Source: an uncultured Flavihumibacter sp. (GTDB lineage Bacteria > Bacteroidota > Bacteroidia > Chitinophagales > Chitinophagaceae). From it: a DNA stretch of 53,060 nucleotides. The notes under the pieces were generated by a model. It was given only the letters and a program-made list of their open reading frames with translations, was not told the origin of the DNA and did no database searches. A program made the translations under genes and the position numbers. The stretch spans positions 1 through 53,060 of the forward strand of contig CABHOW010000008.1 in assembly GCA_902168225.1 (NCBI GenBank), given 5' to 3'. Positions 8,390-17,869 of this stretch are shown in pieces; the first letter of the stretch is position 1; every line of letters starts with the position of its first letter.

Positions 8390-11300
8390 ATGCAGTTTAA
8401 CAGGATCAACAACATTACAGGATGGATAGTATGTGTGCTGGCGTGTACCGTATATATTCTTACGGCTGAGGCAGGTGGAAGTTTCTGGGATTGTGGTGAA
8501 TTTGTAAGCAGTTGTTTTAAACTTCAAATACCTCACCCTCCGGGTGCCCCTTTATTTGTAATTCTTGGGAGGATATTTATTATTCTCTTCGGTAATGATC
8601 CTTTGCATGCTGCGAAAGCTGTAAATATAATGAGTGCTTTAGCAAGTGGGTTTACGATATTATTCTTATTCTGGACGATCACCCATTTTGCGCGCAGAAT
8701 TATAAATATTAAGACCACTGATGTGCCTACTACAACCCAAATAATTCAAGTAATGGGCGCAGGTATTGTAGGTGCTTTCGCCTATACTTTCAGTGATTCA
8801 TTTTGGTATAGCGCCGTTGAGGGTGAAGTGTATGCACTATCCAGTTTTTTTACTGCCATTGTATTTTGGGCTATCCTGAAATGGGAAAACCATGCCGATG
8901 AACCCGGTGCCGATCGCTGGATTGTTTTTATCTTTTTCATGATGGGTTTATCCATTGGGGTACACTTACTAAACCTATTAACTATTCCGGCTATCGTAAT
9001 GGTGTATTATTTCCGTAGACGCGAAACATTTAATTATGCACTTATACGAATTTGGTTTTTGCGATTAACGGCTATTGGCGGTGTACTTGCATTTATAGCC
9101 GCCCTTATTTCAGCTTCTGCGGAAGCCACTGATAATGTACCTTTTGATGGTACTGTTGGCGGACTCATGATACTTGGAACCATCGTTGCTATCGGGTTAT
9201 TATTTCTCGTTGAAAAATGGAAACCCCAAGAAAAAGCATACTATGGAGGTATCTATATCTTTTTTATTATCGGATGCCTTATAACAGGCCTCGTTCAAAT
9301 TGGTGTGATACAATATACAGTAAAGCTGGCAGGTACATTCGATCGTTTATTTGTAAATAGCGCAGGGATGCCTTTCTTCTCTGGCTTTGCTTTCTTCTTT
9401 ATATTATTATCAGGATTAATTTGGTACGGTTTACGGTTAGCAGCAAAAAAAGCCTGGCCATACCTAACATTAGGGCTATGGTGTGTTGCATTTATGCTTA
9501 TTGGTTACAGTACCTACTTAACCACAATGATCCGCAGTACGGCTAATCCTTCCGTGGATATGTATAATGTAGATAACCCCATGAGTTTGGTAGGTTATCT
9601 TGGCAGAGAGCAATATGGCGATTTCCCATTATTATACGGACAAAAATTCACAGCGCAGCCTGTAGATCTAAAAAGCACAGGTACACGTTATCAAAAAGCC
9701 AGAGATAAATACGTTGAAATCGGTCAGGATAAAAAATATGTGTATGCAGCTGAAGATAAAATGGTTTTCCCGCGTGTTTGGGATGCCAGTGACGATCAAT
9801 ACCATGCCTACTACTATACTTCATTTTTGCAAATTGGTAAAATGAAAGATGGCACTTATGAGCGCGCACCTAATCAATTGGATAATGTGAAATTCTTTAT
9901 AGGATATCAAGTATACTGGATGTATTTCCGCTATTTTATGTGGAATTTTTCAGGTAAGCAAAACGATTTGCAAGGTGTATATACAGGTAATGTGCGTGAT
10001 GGTAATTGGATCACCGGGATCCCTATCATCGATAATCTATTATATGGAGACCAAAGTCAGATGCCCGATTCACTTAAAAATAATAAGGCTAATAATAAAT
10101 TATTTTTACTCCCCTTCATACTAGGAATGATTGGCTTATTCTATCATTTCAAGAAAAGAGGGGATGATGCGGTTTCTAATTTCCTTATGTTTTTCTTCAC
10201 GGGCTTTGCTATCATTCTTTATCTTAATCAGGCAGGTAACCAGCCACGTGAGCGAGATTATGCATATGTTGGCAGTTTCTATGCTTTTGCAGTCTGGATA
10301 GGTTTAGGAGTTATGAAAGTAACAGAATGGTTAGGAAAAAAATTAAGCCAAACTACCGCGGCAACTTTGGCTACAGCCATTTGTTTACTGGCTGTTCCGG
10401 CATTAATGGCGCAACAAGAATGGGATGATCATGATCGTAGTAAAAAAGTATTGGCACGCGATCTGGCAAAAGATTATTTAGAGAGCTGTGCACCGAATGC
10501 TATTTTATTCACTTTTGGAGATAATGATACTTATCCGCTTTGGTACGCACAAGAAGTGGAAGGTATTAGAAAAGATGTGCGCGTTATTAATTTCAGCTTA
10601 TTAGGTATTGACTGGTATATCAATCAATTACGTTATAAGGTTAATGAGAGCCCTGCCATTGATGTACTTTGGAATGCCGATCAGATAGAGGGCAGTAAGC
10701 GGGATTATGTATTGTATCGCCCCAAACCCGGAATCCCCGAAGATCGTTACTATGATCTGTATGATGTAATGAAAAATTATGTGGGTAGTGATGATCCTTC
10801 AAAAATGGAAGACCGTGGTAATGGAGATGCTTTGAATACTTTCCCTGTTCGAAAATTTGCAGTATCCGTAGATAAAGCAGCCGTATTGGCCAATAAAACA
10901 GTAAATGCTTCGGATAGTGTGGTGAACGAAGTACGTTTTGAGCTACCCAAAAATGCACTACTTAAAAACGATCTTGCAGTTTTAAATATTATTGCCGCTA
11001 ATAAATGGAATCGCCCGATCTATTTTACGAATCCATCCGTTGATTTAGGTTTCGATCAATATTTACGCAGAGATGGACTTAGTTACAGACTGGTACCCGT
11101 TGTTAACTCACGCGTTAATGCCACTTGGATGAAGGAGAAGGCCCTGAATGTTTTCGCAGCAGGTAATGCCGATAAGAAAGGTGTTTATTTTGATGAAGAA
11201 AATCGCAGGCATTTAAATACCATCCGATCTGCATATGCAGATCTTGCTATCGACTTAGCTGCAGCAGGTAAAAAAGAAGAAGCAAGAAAAGTGTTGCAAA

Positions 11301-11632
11301 AAGTTGATAAAATGATGGACGAAGAGAACTTCGGCTACGGTATGGCAAGCAGAGGAAATTTACATAATCGCAACTCATTAATGTTTCTGGAAGCTTGTTA
11401 TATGGCAGAAGATACAGCCCTTGTTAAAAAGGTATCTGCTTCTGTTAAAAAGGACTTGCAGCAACAGATCAAATTCTATAATACCCTAAGTGGTAACAAG
11501 GCAGAATGGATGGCAGATGAAAAAAGAATGTCTGAAAGCTATTTAGACGGGTTGGAAAAAATGAAGACTATTTACAACCCTGCCATACAAATTCCCGGTA
11601 AAATGATGGCACCGAGAGATAGCGGGAAGTAA
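8390..11632 (+). CDS. DUF2723 (GT117-type) multi-pass membrane glycosyltransferase
   Basis: 1080 residues: about a dozen hydrophobic helices in the first ~650 residues, then a soluble C-terminal domain. The first loop carries FWDCGEFVSS (D34, E37) and IPHPPGAPLF, the hallmark of DUF2723, where acidic residues after helix 1 resemble GT-C catalytic loops. A second family block is GNQPRERDYAYVGSFYAFAVW. CAZy places DUF2723 in GT117, and the animal member TMEM260 O-mannosylates IPT domains of receptors. By analogy this protein may glycosylate secreted proteins from the periplasmic face of the inner membrane. That is inference; membership is clear. Heptamer arrays lie on both sides of the gene. 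Confidence 0.85.
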   Translation: MQFNRINNITGWIVCVLACTVYILTAEAGGSFWDCGEFVSSCFKLQIPHPPGAPLFVILGRIFIILFGNDPLHAAKAVNIMSALASGFTILFLFWTITHFARRIINIKTTDVPTTTQIIQVMGAGIVGAFAYTFSDSFWYSAVEGEVYALSSFFTAIVFWAILKWENHADEPGADRWIVFIFFMMGLSIGVHLLNLLTIPAIVMVYYFRRRETFNYALIRIWFLRLTAIGGVLAFIAALISASAEATDNVPFDGTVGGLMILGTIVAIGLLFLVEKWKPQEKAYYGGIYIFFIIGCLITGLVQIGVIQYTVKLAGTFDRLFVNSAGMPFFSGFAFFFILLSGLIWYGLRLAAKKAWPYLTLGLWCVAFMLIGYSTYLTTMIRSTANPSVDMYNVDNPMSLVGYLGREQYGDFPLLYGQKFTAQPVDLKSTGTRYQKARDKYVEIGQDKKYVYAAEDKMVFPRVWDASDDQYHAYYYTSFLQIGKMKDGTYERAPNQLDNVKFFIGYQVYWMYFRYFMWNFSGKQNDLQGVYTGNVRDGNWITGIPIIDNLLYGDQSQMPDSLKNNKANNKLFLLPFILGMIGLFYHFKKRGDDAVSNFLMFFFTGFAIILYLNQAGNQPRERDYAYVGSFYAFAVWIGLGVMKVTEWLGKKLSQTTAATLATAICLLAVPALMAQQEWDDHDRSKKVLARDLAKDYLESCAPNAILFTFGDNDTYPLWYAQEVEGIRKDVRVINFSLLGIDWYINQLRYKVNESPAIDVLWNADQIEGSKRDYVLYRPKPGIPEDRYYDLYDVMKNYVGSDDPSKMEDRGNGDALNTFPVRKFAVSVDKAAVLANKTVNASDSVVNEVRFELPKNALLKNDLAVLNIIAANKWNRPIYFTNPSVDLGFDQYLRRDGLSYRLVPVVNSRVNATWMKEKALNVFAAGNADKKGVYFDEENRRHLNTIRSAYADLAIDLAAAGKKEEARKVLQKVDKMMDEENFGYGMASRGNLHNRNSLMFLEACYMAEDTALVKKVSASVKKDLQQQIKFYNTLSGNKAEWMADEKRMSESYLDGLEKMKTIYNPAIQIPGKMMAPRDSGK

Positions 11633-11740
11633 AATTATGAATTATGAATTAAGAATTAAGAGTTATGAATTAGCTGATTGTTTAAACTATTTAACTTCTC
11701 AATCGATAATTATTAATTCTTAATTCATAATTCAAAATTC
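11633..11740. repeat. Two-armed heptamer array, family AATTNNG
   Basis: The left arm starts at the base after the DUF2723 stop codon (TAA 11630-11632): AATTATG twice, AATTAAG twice, AGTTATG, AATTAGC (11633-11674). After a 31-nt spacer the right arm reads ATAATTA, TTAATTC, TTAATTC, ATAATTC, AAAATTC (11706-11740), the inverse complement family. The arms can fold into an AT-rich hairpin. TAACTTGC, a weak -7-like box, follows at 11746 before the VWA gene. Confidence 0.85.
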
Positions 11741-11758
11741 CTTCCTAACTTGCCTTTA

Positions 11759-12856
11759 ATGTTAGGACATCGATTTATCCGTTTTAATCCCAATGAAAAC
11801 AGCAAAAGCACATTTGAGCAGTTGCTTGATGTATTCACGCAGTTACTTACTTATACCAATGGAGACGCATCTGAAGCATTATCGTGGATGAATGAACTCG
11901 ATAAGAAATACCATTTTACCAATGATGAGTATGGGATGGGCGACTTCATCGAAGACCTAAAGCGAAACGGATATTTACAAGAAAACCCTCAAGATGGTTC
12001 TTTATCTATAACAGGTAAAGCAGAGCAATCAATTCGGAAAAAAAGTTTGGAAGAGATTTTCGGGAAACTAAAAAAATCAAAGCAAGGGAATCATCAAACT
12101 TTCAAACCCGGACAAGGCGACGAAATTAATCCCGATACACGGCCTTATCAGTTTGGGGATATGTTGGAGCAAATAGACTTTACAGAGAGTATTCGAAACG
12201 CACAGATTAATAGGGGGGTAGAGAGTTTTTCCATGCAGGAAGATGATTTGCAAATTCGCGAAACCGATTTCAAAACACAAACTTCAACCGTATTAATGAT
12301 CGATATTTCTCATTCGATGATTTTATACGGAGAAGATCGGATTACACCGGCAAAGAAAGTAGCCATGGCATTGAGCGAGCTGATCACAACCCGTTACCCT
12401 AAAGACACTTTAGATATTGTTGTATTTGGAAATGATGCTTGGAGCATAGAAATAAAAGACCTTCCTTACTTACAAGTTGGGCCCTACCATACAAATACGG
12501 TAGCAGGTTTGGAGTTAGCTATGGATTTATTAAGAAGAAGGAAAAATCCGAATAAACAGATATTCATGATTACCGATGGTAAACCTACCTGCCTGAAAAT
12601 AGGAGGAAAATACTATAAAAATAGCTTTGGTCTGGATAGAAAAGTAGTTAATCGTTGTATCAATTTGGCAGCACAATGTAAGAAATTGAAAATACCCATT
12701 ACAACTTTTATGATTGCTTCAGATCCTTACCTTCAAAGCTTTGTACAAGAATTTACAGAAATGAATAATGGCAAAGCATTCTTTGCGTCACTCGATAAAT
12801 TAGGTGCTTTTATTTTCAGAGATTTTGAAAGTGGAAAAAGAAAAACAGTGTATTAA
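11759..12856 (+). CDS. VWA-domain protein of a chelatase-like pair
   Basis: 365 residues from the ATG at 11759 (a TTG at 11750 would add three residues inside the promoter region). The C-terminal half is a von Willebrand factor A domain with MIDAS motif DISHSM, a downstream Thr region and TDGKPT. The N-terminal half is helical and charged. The stop codon is directly followed by the ATG of an AAA+ gene, so the two are translated together. VWA plus AAA+ pairs of this kind (MoxR/RavA-ViaA, magnesium-chelatase ChlD-ChlI-like) act as metal-dependent remodelling or insertion machines. The substrate is unknown here. Confidence 0.8.
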   Translation: MLGHRFIRFNPNENSKSTFEQLLDVFTQLLTYTNGDASEALSWMNELDKKYHFTNDEYGMGDFIEDLKRNGYLQENPQDGSLSITGKAEQSIRKKSLEEIFGKLKKSKQGNHQTFKPGQGDEINPDTRPYQFGDMLEQIDFTESIRNAQINRGVESFSMQEDDLQIRETDFKTQTSTVLMIDISHSMILYGEDRITPAKKVAMALSELITTRYPKDTLDIVVFGNDAWSIEIKDLPYLQVGPYHTNTVAGLELAMDLLRRRKNPNKQIFMITDGKPTCLKIGGKYYKNSFGLDRKVVNRCINLAAQCKKLKIPITTFMIASDPYLQSFVQEFTEMNNGKAFFASLDKLGAFIFRDFESGKRKTVY

Positions 12857-14401
12857 ATGAACAAGAAATTAGCCGATACTTTAGGCGCTTTAAAAAAATC
12901 AGGTTATCAACCAAAATCAGTTAAAGAAGAAGTTAGAAATAACCTTATCCATTCGATCAGTAATAAAGAAAATCCTTTTACGGGCATCATTGGTTATGAA
13001 GATACCGTGATACCGGATACGGAAAGGGCATTACTCAGTAAGCATAATATTTTGTTTTTGGGTTTACGCGGACAAGCCAAAACAAGAATGGCTCGCCAAA
13101 TGGTTGATTTGCTAGATGAATACATCCCCATTATTGCGGGTAGTGAAGTGAACGATGATCCTTTGCAACCTTTAAGTAGGTATGCCAAGGATTTGATCGC
13201 AGAAAAAGGGGATGATACCCCCATTCAATGGGTACATCGCTCAGAACGATACGGCGAAAAACTAGCAACACCGGATGTAAGTGTGGCCGATTTGATTGGA
13301 GATATTGATCCCATTAAAGCCGCGAACTTAAAACTCAGTTTCGCCGATGAGAAAGTAATTCATTATGGTATCATCCCGCGCAGTAATCGAGGTATTTTTG
13401 TGATCAATGAATTACCTGATCTACAGGCGCGTATACAAGTAGCGTTATTTAATATTTTGCAAGAAGGAGATATTCAAATACGCGGATTTAAATTACGGAT
13501 GCCGCTCGATATCTTATTTGTTTTTACCGCCAATCCGGAAGATTATACCAATAGAGGAAGTATTGTAACACCGCTAAAGGATCGTATTCAAAGCCAAATA
13601 CTTACGCATTATCCAAAAGATATTGAAACCTCATTAAGTATTACAGAACAAGAGGCCAAACTACCGGAAACGCAAAAAGAGCGTATTCAGGTAAGCGATT
13701 TAATAAAAAGAATTATTGAGCAAATAGCTTTTGAAGCTAGGAATAATGAGTATGTAGATAAGAAAAGTGGCGTGAGTGCCCGATTAACGATAGCCGCTTT
13801 TGAGAATGCCGTAAGTAGTGCCGAGCGGAGAGCTATTATTCATCGTGAAAAACAAACCCCTGTATGGGTTAGCGATTTGTTTGGTATCATTCCTGCCATT
13901 ACCGGCAAAATTGAATTGGTGTATGAGGGTGAGCAAGAAGGTCCTTACCAAGTTGCGCTCAACTTATTAGACAAAGCTATCCGTACCCAATTTGTTGTTT
14001 ATTTTCCCAACCCCGATTCGTTGAAGAAAAAAAGAAATACAGGTAAGAAATCGGCCGAAGAGAATGCACCGGAAAACCCTTATAAGAGTATCATCCGATG
14101 GTTTGATGCGGGTAACCAGCTAGATCTGCTGTTAGATATGAAAGATAGCGCCAGGATTGAAAATTTATACAAAGTTGATGGGCTCTATGCATTGGTGAAA
14201 AAATATTTTCCTCAGGCTAATGAGCGCGAAAATGCTTTGTTGATGGAATTTGTATTGCACGGGCTGGCGGCTTATTCCTTTATTAGCAAAAAACAAATTG
14301 AGGGAAGAATATCCTTCAAAGACCTGATGGGCAGTATGATGAATCTAGGATCCTTAACAGCAGAAGATGAAGATGATTTTAATGAAGATGAGTATCGATA
14401 A
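12857..14401 (+). CDS. AAA+ ATPase, magnesium-chelatase ChlI/MoxR-like
   Basis: 514 residues with Walker A GLRGQAKTR (about residues 69-77), Walker B IFVINELPDL, and a sensor/arginine-finger region (FVFTANPEDYTNRGSIV, then LKDRIQSQ). The NRG-type pre-sensor insert and the order of motifs match ChlI/MoxR AAA+ proteins. It is adjacent to the VWA partner with zero intergenic bases. The C-terminal ~150 residues are charged and family-specific. No chlorophyll or cobalamin genes are nearby, so a metal-chelatase role is unlikely; a chaperone-like role with the VWA protein is inference. Confidence 0.82.
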   Translation: MNKKLADTLGALKKSGYQPKSVKEEVRNNLIHSISNKENPFTGIIGYEDTVIPDTERALLSKHNILFLGLRGQAKTRMARQMVDLLDEYIPIIAGSEVNDDPLQPLSRYAKDLIAEKGDDTPIQWVHRSERYGEKLATPDVSVADLIGDIDPIKAANLKLSFADEKVIHYGIIPRSNRGIFVINELPDLQARIQVALFNILQEGDIQIRGFKLRMPLDILFVFTANPEDYTNRGSIVTPLKDRIQSQILTHYPKDIETSLSITEQEAKLPETQKERIQVSDLIKRIIEQIAFEARNNEYVDKKSGVSARLTIAAFENAVSSAERRAIIHREKQTPVWVSDLFGIIPAITGKIELVYEGEQEGPYQVALNLLDKAIRTQFVVYFPNPDSLKKKRNTGKKSAEENAPENPYKSIIRWFDAGNQLDLLLDMKDSARIENLYKVDGLYALVKKYFPQANERENALLMEFVLHGLAAYSFISKKQIEGRISFKDLMGSMMNLGSLTAEDEDDFNEDEYR

Positions 14402-14409
14402 ATAGGGGA

Positions 14410-15537
14410 TTATATCAGCTCCTTCAATTTTTCTACAACGGTATCAATTTCTGCTTTCGTGTTATGCTTACTAAAAGAGAAGCGAACAGTAACCTGATTA
14501 GGATTATTATTAATCGCACGAATTACATGCGAGCCTTGATCTGCACCACTTGTACAGGCTGAGCCACCACTGGCGCAGATATGATGAATATCAAGATTGA
14601 ACAAAATCATCTCGCTTTTTTCTGTTTTGGGAAAGCTTACGCTTAAAACGGCGTATAAGCTTTTTCCTAAGGGATCTCCATTAAAAGCTACTCCCGGAAT
14701 ATGTTTTGTGAGCTGTTCCATCATATATACTTTCAAATCATATATATATGCACTTTCCGTTGTATACTGCGCAGTAGCTATTTCTAAGGCTTTTGCGAAA
14801 CCAATGATACCATATAGGTTCTCCGTACCTGCGCGCATATTACGTTCCTGGCTGCCCCCATGTACAAAAGGTTTGATCTTTACATTTTCATTAATGTATA
14901 ATAGGCCTACACCTTTGGGGCCATGAAATTTATGCCCTGCAGCGGTAATAAAATGTACAGGCGTATTTCTTAAATCAAAAGGAAAATGTCCTACTGTTTG
15001 CACGGTATCACTGTGAAAAATGGCATTGTATTTTTTACACAAATTACCTACTGCATGCATATCTAACATATTCCCGATTTCATTATTAGCATGCATTAAT
15101 GTAACTAAACATTTCTCTTTACTATTCGCTAATAAAATTTCTAAATCCTCGATATCAATATGTCCATTTGGCAGCAGTTTTACATAACTCAAGGTCGCCT
15201 CCCCATTGTGGTGCAAATAGTCAACAGTATGAGTAGTAGCATGATGCTCAATTGTAGAACTAATGATATGCTTACACCCCAAATCTCTTACCGCTGCAGT
15301 TATCGCCGTATTACTACTCTCTGTACCCCCACTTGTAAAAAAAATTTCTGCAGGATGCGCGTTCAAAATTTTTGCAACTGTTTTACGGGCTGTTTCAATA
15401 GCCATTCTCGATTCTCTACCATAACTATAAATGGAAGATGGATTACCAAAATGATTGGTAAAATAGGGCATCATGGCTTCTAATACAGCCGGATCTAAAG
15501 GAGTAGTAGCTGCATTATCGAGGTAAATTCTTTCCAT
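14410..15537 (-). CDS. Cysteine desulfurase (NifS/IscS-like)
   Basis: 375-residue fold-type I PLP enzyme. Visible features are YLDNAATTPLDP at the N-terminus, a TSGGTESSN phosphate-binding region, HSDTVQTVGH (cofactor Asp), the Schiff-base Lys in AAGHKFHGPKGVG, and the mobile active-site Cys in SGGSACTSG. It removes sulfur from cysteine for Fe-S cluster or thio-tRNA synthesis. No iscU or sufE is adjacent. It is convergent with the AAA+ gene (8 nt apart) and has a near-leaderless promoter box. Confidence 0.9.
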   Translation of the reverse strand: MERIYLDNAATTPLDPAVLEAMMPYFTNHFGNPSSIYSYGRESRMAIETARKTVAKILNAHPAEIFFTSGGTESSNTAITAAVRDLGCKHIISSTIEHHATTHTVDYLHHNGEATLSYVKLLPNGHIDIEDLEILLANSKEKCLVTLMHANNEIGNMLDMHAVGNLCKKYNAIFHSDTVQTVGHFPFDLRNTPVHFITAAGHKFHGPKGVGLLYINENVKIKPFVHGGSQERNMRAGTENLYGIIGFAKALEIATAQYTTESAYIYDLKVYMMEQLTKHIPGVAFNGDPLGKSLYAVLSVSFPKTEKSEMILFNLDIHHICASGGSACTSGADQGSHVIRAINNNPNQVTVRFSFSKHNTKAEIDTVVEKLKELI

Positions 15538-15541
15538 ACTG

Positions 15542-15549
15542 CAAAAATA
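15542..15549 (-). promoter_or_regulatory. -7 promoter box for cysteine desulfurase (near-leaderless)
   Basis: On the minus strand TATTTTTG ends 4 nt before the ATG (TATTTTTG-CAGT-ATG), the same spacing and spacer as at the UpxY gene. Confidence 0.6.
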
Positions 15550-15561
15550 GGTACTATTACT

Positions 15562-16947
15562 CTATTGCATTCCTTCGGTAATATCAACCATTATCCGCTT
15601 AGCTATATTATCGGCGATGGTTGCACTGTTACTTTCCGCATAAATTCGAATAATGGGCTCTGTATTACTGGTTCTTAAATGTACCCAATCATTATCAAAT
15701 TCAATTTTCAAACCATCTTCTGTATTGATAGGGTTCTTCTTATATTTCTTTTTAATATGTGTAAATATCTTATCTATGTTTACACCCTTTTGCAGTTCAA
15801 TTTTATTCTTGCTAATAAAATAGTCCGGATAGCTGCTGCGTAATTGTTTCACTGTTTTCTTTTGCAATGCCAAGTGCGATAAAAATAAAGCGATACCAAT
15901 CAATGCATCTCTTCCATAATGTAAATCAGGTACGATGATGCCCCCATTTCCTTCACCACCGATTACTGCATTAACTGCCTTCATTTTAGTTACAACGTTT
16001 ACTTCACCAACAGCACTCGAAAAATATTCTCCTCCGTGTTTTAAAGTAATATCTTTTAGTGCCCTGGTACTGCTCATATTACTCACCGTATTACCCTTGC
16101 GATGCTGTAGCACATAATCGGCTACGGCTACTAAAGTATATTCTTCTCCAAATAAACTACCATCTTCACAAACAAAACAAAGCCTATCTACATCGGGATC
16201 CACAGCAATGCCCAAATGGGCACCTTGCTTATTTACTTCACTGGAAAGATCTCTTAAATGCTCCGGTAATGGTTCGGGGTTATGTGCAAATTGTCCGGTT
16301 ATTGCTTCATTCAATACCATAATATCTTTTACCCCCAATGCCTTTAGCAGCTCAGGTACCGCAATAGCGCCGGTACTGTTAATAGCATCTACTACTACTT
16401 TGAATTTTGCTTTTTTAATAGCATTGATATCTACCAAAGGATAACTGAGGATTGCAGCAATATGTTTTTCAAGGGTATCGTTACTGGTTGTATATTTCCC
16501 TAAATGATCTACTCCGGTAAACTTAAATTCTTCTTTAGCCGCAATGTCGAGCAATTGTTTTCCTTCCTCGCTACTGATAAACTCTCCTTTCTCATTTAAC
16601 AATTTTAGCGCGTTCCATTCTTTAGGGTTATGACTCGCAGTAAGAATAATACCACCTGCAGCATTTTCGAAAACCACAGCCATTTCTACAGTTGGTGTAG
16701 TACTTAAACCTACATCAACCACATCTAGCCCAAGGGCAATAAGCGTATGGCTTACTAAGCCTTGTACCATGGCACCGCTTATACGGCCATCGCGCCCTAT
16801 AACAACCTTTCTGTTGTCATTATTTTTAGCAATAAGCATGCTGCCATAAGCGGCAGTAAAACGAACAATATCAATTGGACTAAGGGTTTCGCCTGATATA
16901 CCCCCAATGGTACCCCGAATACCGGATATACTTTTTATCAACGCCAT
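15562..16947 (-). CDS. glmM: Phosphoglucosamine mutase GlmM
   Basis: About 461 residues from the ATG at 16947 (MALIKSISGIRGT). The longer open frame begins at a TTG that is part of the promoter box, so I rejected it. Family motifs are the catalytic serine loop TASHNPKEWNALKL, the Mg-binding DPDVDRL, the sugar-binding GEGNGG and the phosphate-binding RTSNTEPIIRIYAE. The enzyme converts glucosamine-6-P to glucosamine-1-P for UDP-GlcNAc synthesis. A phosphomannomutase assignment cannot be fully excluded, because the two are close paralogues in Bacteroidota. Confidence 0.85.
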   Translation of the reverse strand: MALIKSISGIRGTIGGISGETLSPIDIVRFTAAYGSMLIAKNNDNRKVVIGRDGRISGAMVQGLVSHTLIALGLDVVDVGLSTTPTVEMAVVFENAAGGIILTASHNPKEWNALKLLNEKGEFISSEEGKQLLDIAAKEEFKFTGVDHLGKYTTSNDTLEKHIAAILSYPLVDINAIKKAKFKVVVDAINSTGAIAVPELLKALGVKDIMVLNEAITGQFAHNPEPLPEHLRDLSSEVNKQGAHLGIAVDPDVDRLCFVCEDGSLFGEEYTLVAVADYVLQHRKGNTVSNMSSTRALKDITLKHGGEYFSSAVGEVNVVTKMKAVNAVIGGEGNGGIIVPDLHYGRDALIGIALFLSHLALQKKTVKQLRSSYPDYFISKNKIELQKGVNIDKIFTHIKKKYKKNPINTEDGLKIEFDNDWVHLRTSNTEPIIRIYAESNSATIADNIAKRIMVDITEGMQ

Positions 16948-16965
16948 CTGAATAGTTTTGGGCTG

Positions 16966-16973
16966 CAAACATA
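16966..16973 (-). promoter_or_regulatory. -7 promoter box for glmM
   Basis: On the minus strand TATGTTTG lies 18 nt before the ATG at 16947. The overlap of its last bases with the alternative TTG start supports the ATG. Confidence 0.6.
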
Positions 16974-17000
16974 ATTCAATTTTTTCTACTCTTTCGGTTG

Positions 17001-17008
17001 TATTTTTG
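17001..17008 (+). promoter_or_regulatory. -7 promoter box for the methyltransferase
   Basis: TATTTTTG lies 17 nt upstream of the ATG at 17026 and diverges from the glmM promoter about 30 bp away. Confidence 0.55.
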
Positions 17009-17025
17009 CAGATTAACTATTAGGG

Positions 17026-17769
17026 ATGGCAGAAAAATCTTGGTACAAAAATTGGTTTGATTCTCCATATTATCATTTGCTCTATCAACACAGGGACGAG
17101 GAAGAAGCTAATCAATTTATTCGAACACTTATTAGCTATTTGAAACCGATACATAATAGTACGATGCTCGATATAGCTTGCGGAAAAGGCAGACATAGTA
17201 TTGCACTCGCCGATATGGGTTTTGATGTTACGGGTATAGATTTATCCTGGTCTTCAATAGATGAAGCAAAAAAGTCAGAACATGATAAACTGCATTTTTA
17301 TCAGCACGATATGAGGTTGCCTTTTCGTGTCAATTACTACCAATATGCATTTAACTTCTTCACTAGTTTTGGCTATTTCAAAACCAAAAGAGAGCATGAT
17401 AACGCAATCAGAACAATTGCGCAAAGCTTGGAAAGAAAAGGGCTATTTGTGATAGACTATTTAAATGTAAATTATACGGAGAAAATAGTAGAGAACAGTT
17501 TTACACAGCAAATTGGGGATATCACGTTCCATATCACCAAGTGGCAAGATGATTATCATTTTTTCAAACAAATTCAAGTTACGGATATCGATCATGTAAC
17601 ACCTCACCATTTATACACGGAACGGGTAGCAAAATTTTCTTTGAGCGATTTTAATGACATGCTTTCCTCTCAAGGAATGCAAATAGAGCGAGTATTTGGT
17701 AATTATCAATTAAAGGAGTATCATATTAATGACTCCCCAAGGATGATTATCTTGGCGAGGAAGAATTAG
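17026..17769 (+). CDS. Class I SAM-dependent methyltransferase
   Basis: 247 residues with SAM-binding motif I MLDIACGKGRHSIALADMG (about residues 46-65), the acidic end of beta-2 (GIDLS) and a motif II-like region (FNFFTSFGYF). The N-terminal WYKNWFDSPYYHLLYQHR is a conserved block in a widespread Bacteroidota methyltransferase family. The substrate is not known. Its stop codon TAG (17767-17769) is the first three bases of a TAGACGA repeat unit. Confidence 0.82.
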   Translation: MAEKSWYKNWFDSPYYHLLYQHRDEEEANQFIRTLISYLKPIHNSTMLDIACGKGRHSIALADMGFDVTGIDLSWSSIDEAKKSEHDKLHFYQHDMRLPFRVNYYQYAFNFFTSFGYFKTKREHDNAIRTIAQSLERKGLFVIDYLNVNYTEKIVENSFTQQIGDITFHITKWQDDYHFFKQIQVTDIDHVTPHHLYTERVAKFSLSDFNDMLSSQGMQIERVFGNYQLKEYHINDSPRMIILARKN

Positions 17770-17869
17770 ACGATAGACCATAATATTAATAATGAATAAT
17801 TTTTCGAGACTTGTCTATCGTCTATCGTCTATTGTCTATTATCTATTGTCCATCGTCTATAAACTAACT
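17767..17869. repeat. Two-armed heptamer array, family TAGACNA
   Basis: The left arm has two units, TAGACGA and TAGACCA (17767-17780). The right arm has eight in-phase units (17814-17869): TCTATCG twice, TCTATTG, TCTATTA, TCTATTG, TCCATCG, TCTATAA, ACTAACT. Read on the minus strand these are TAGACNA-type units. Both flanking convergent genes end in TAG codons lying within the array: the methyltransferase (17767-17769) and TDO (17864-17866 on the minus strand). 17781-17813 is an AT-rich spacer. Confidence 0.85.
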
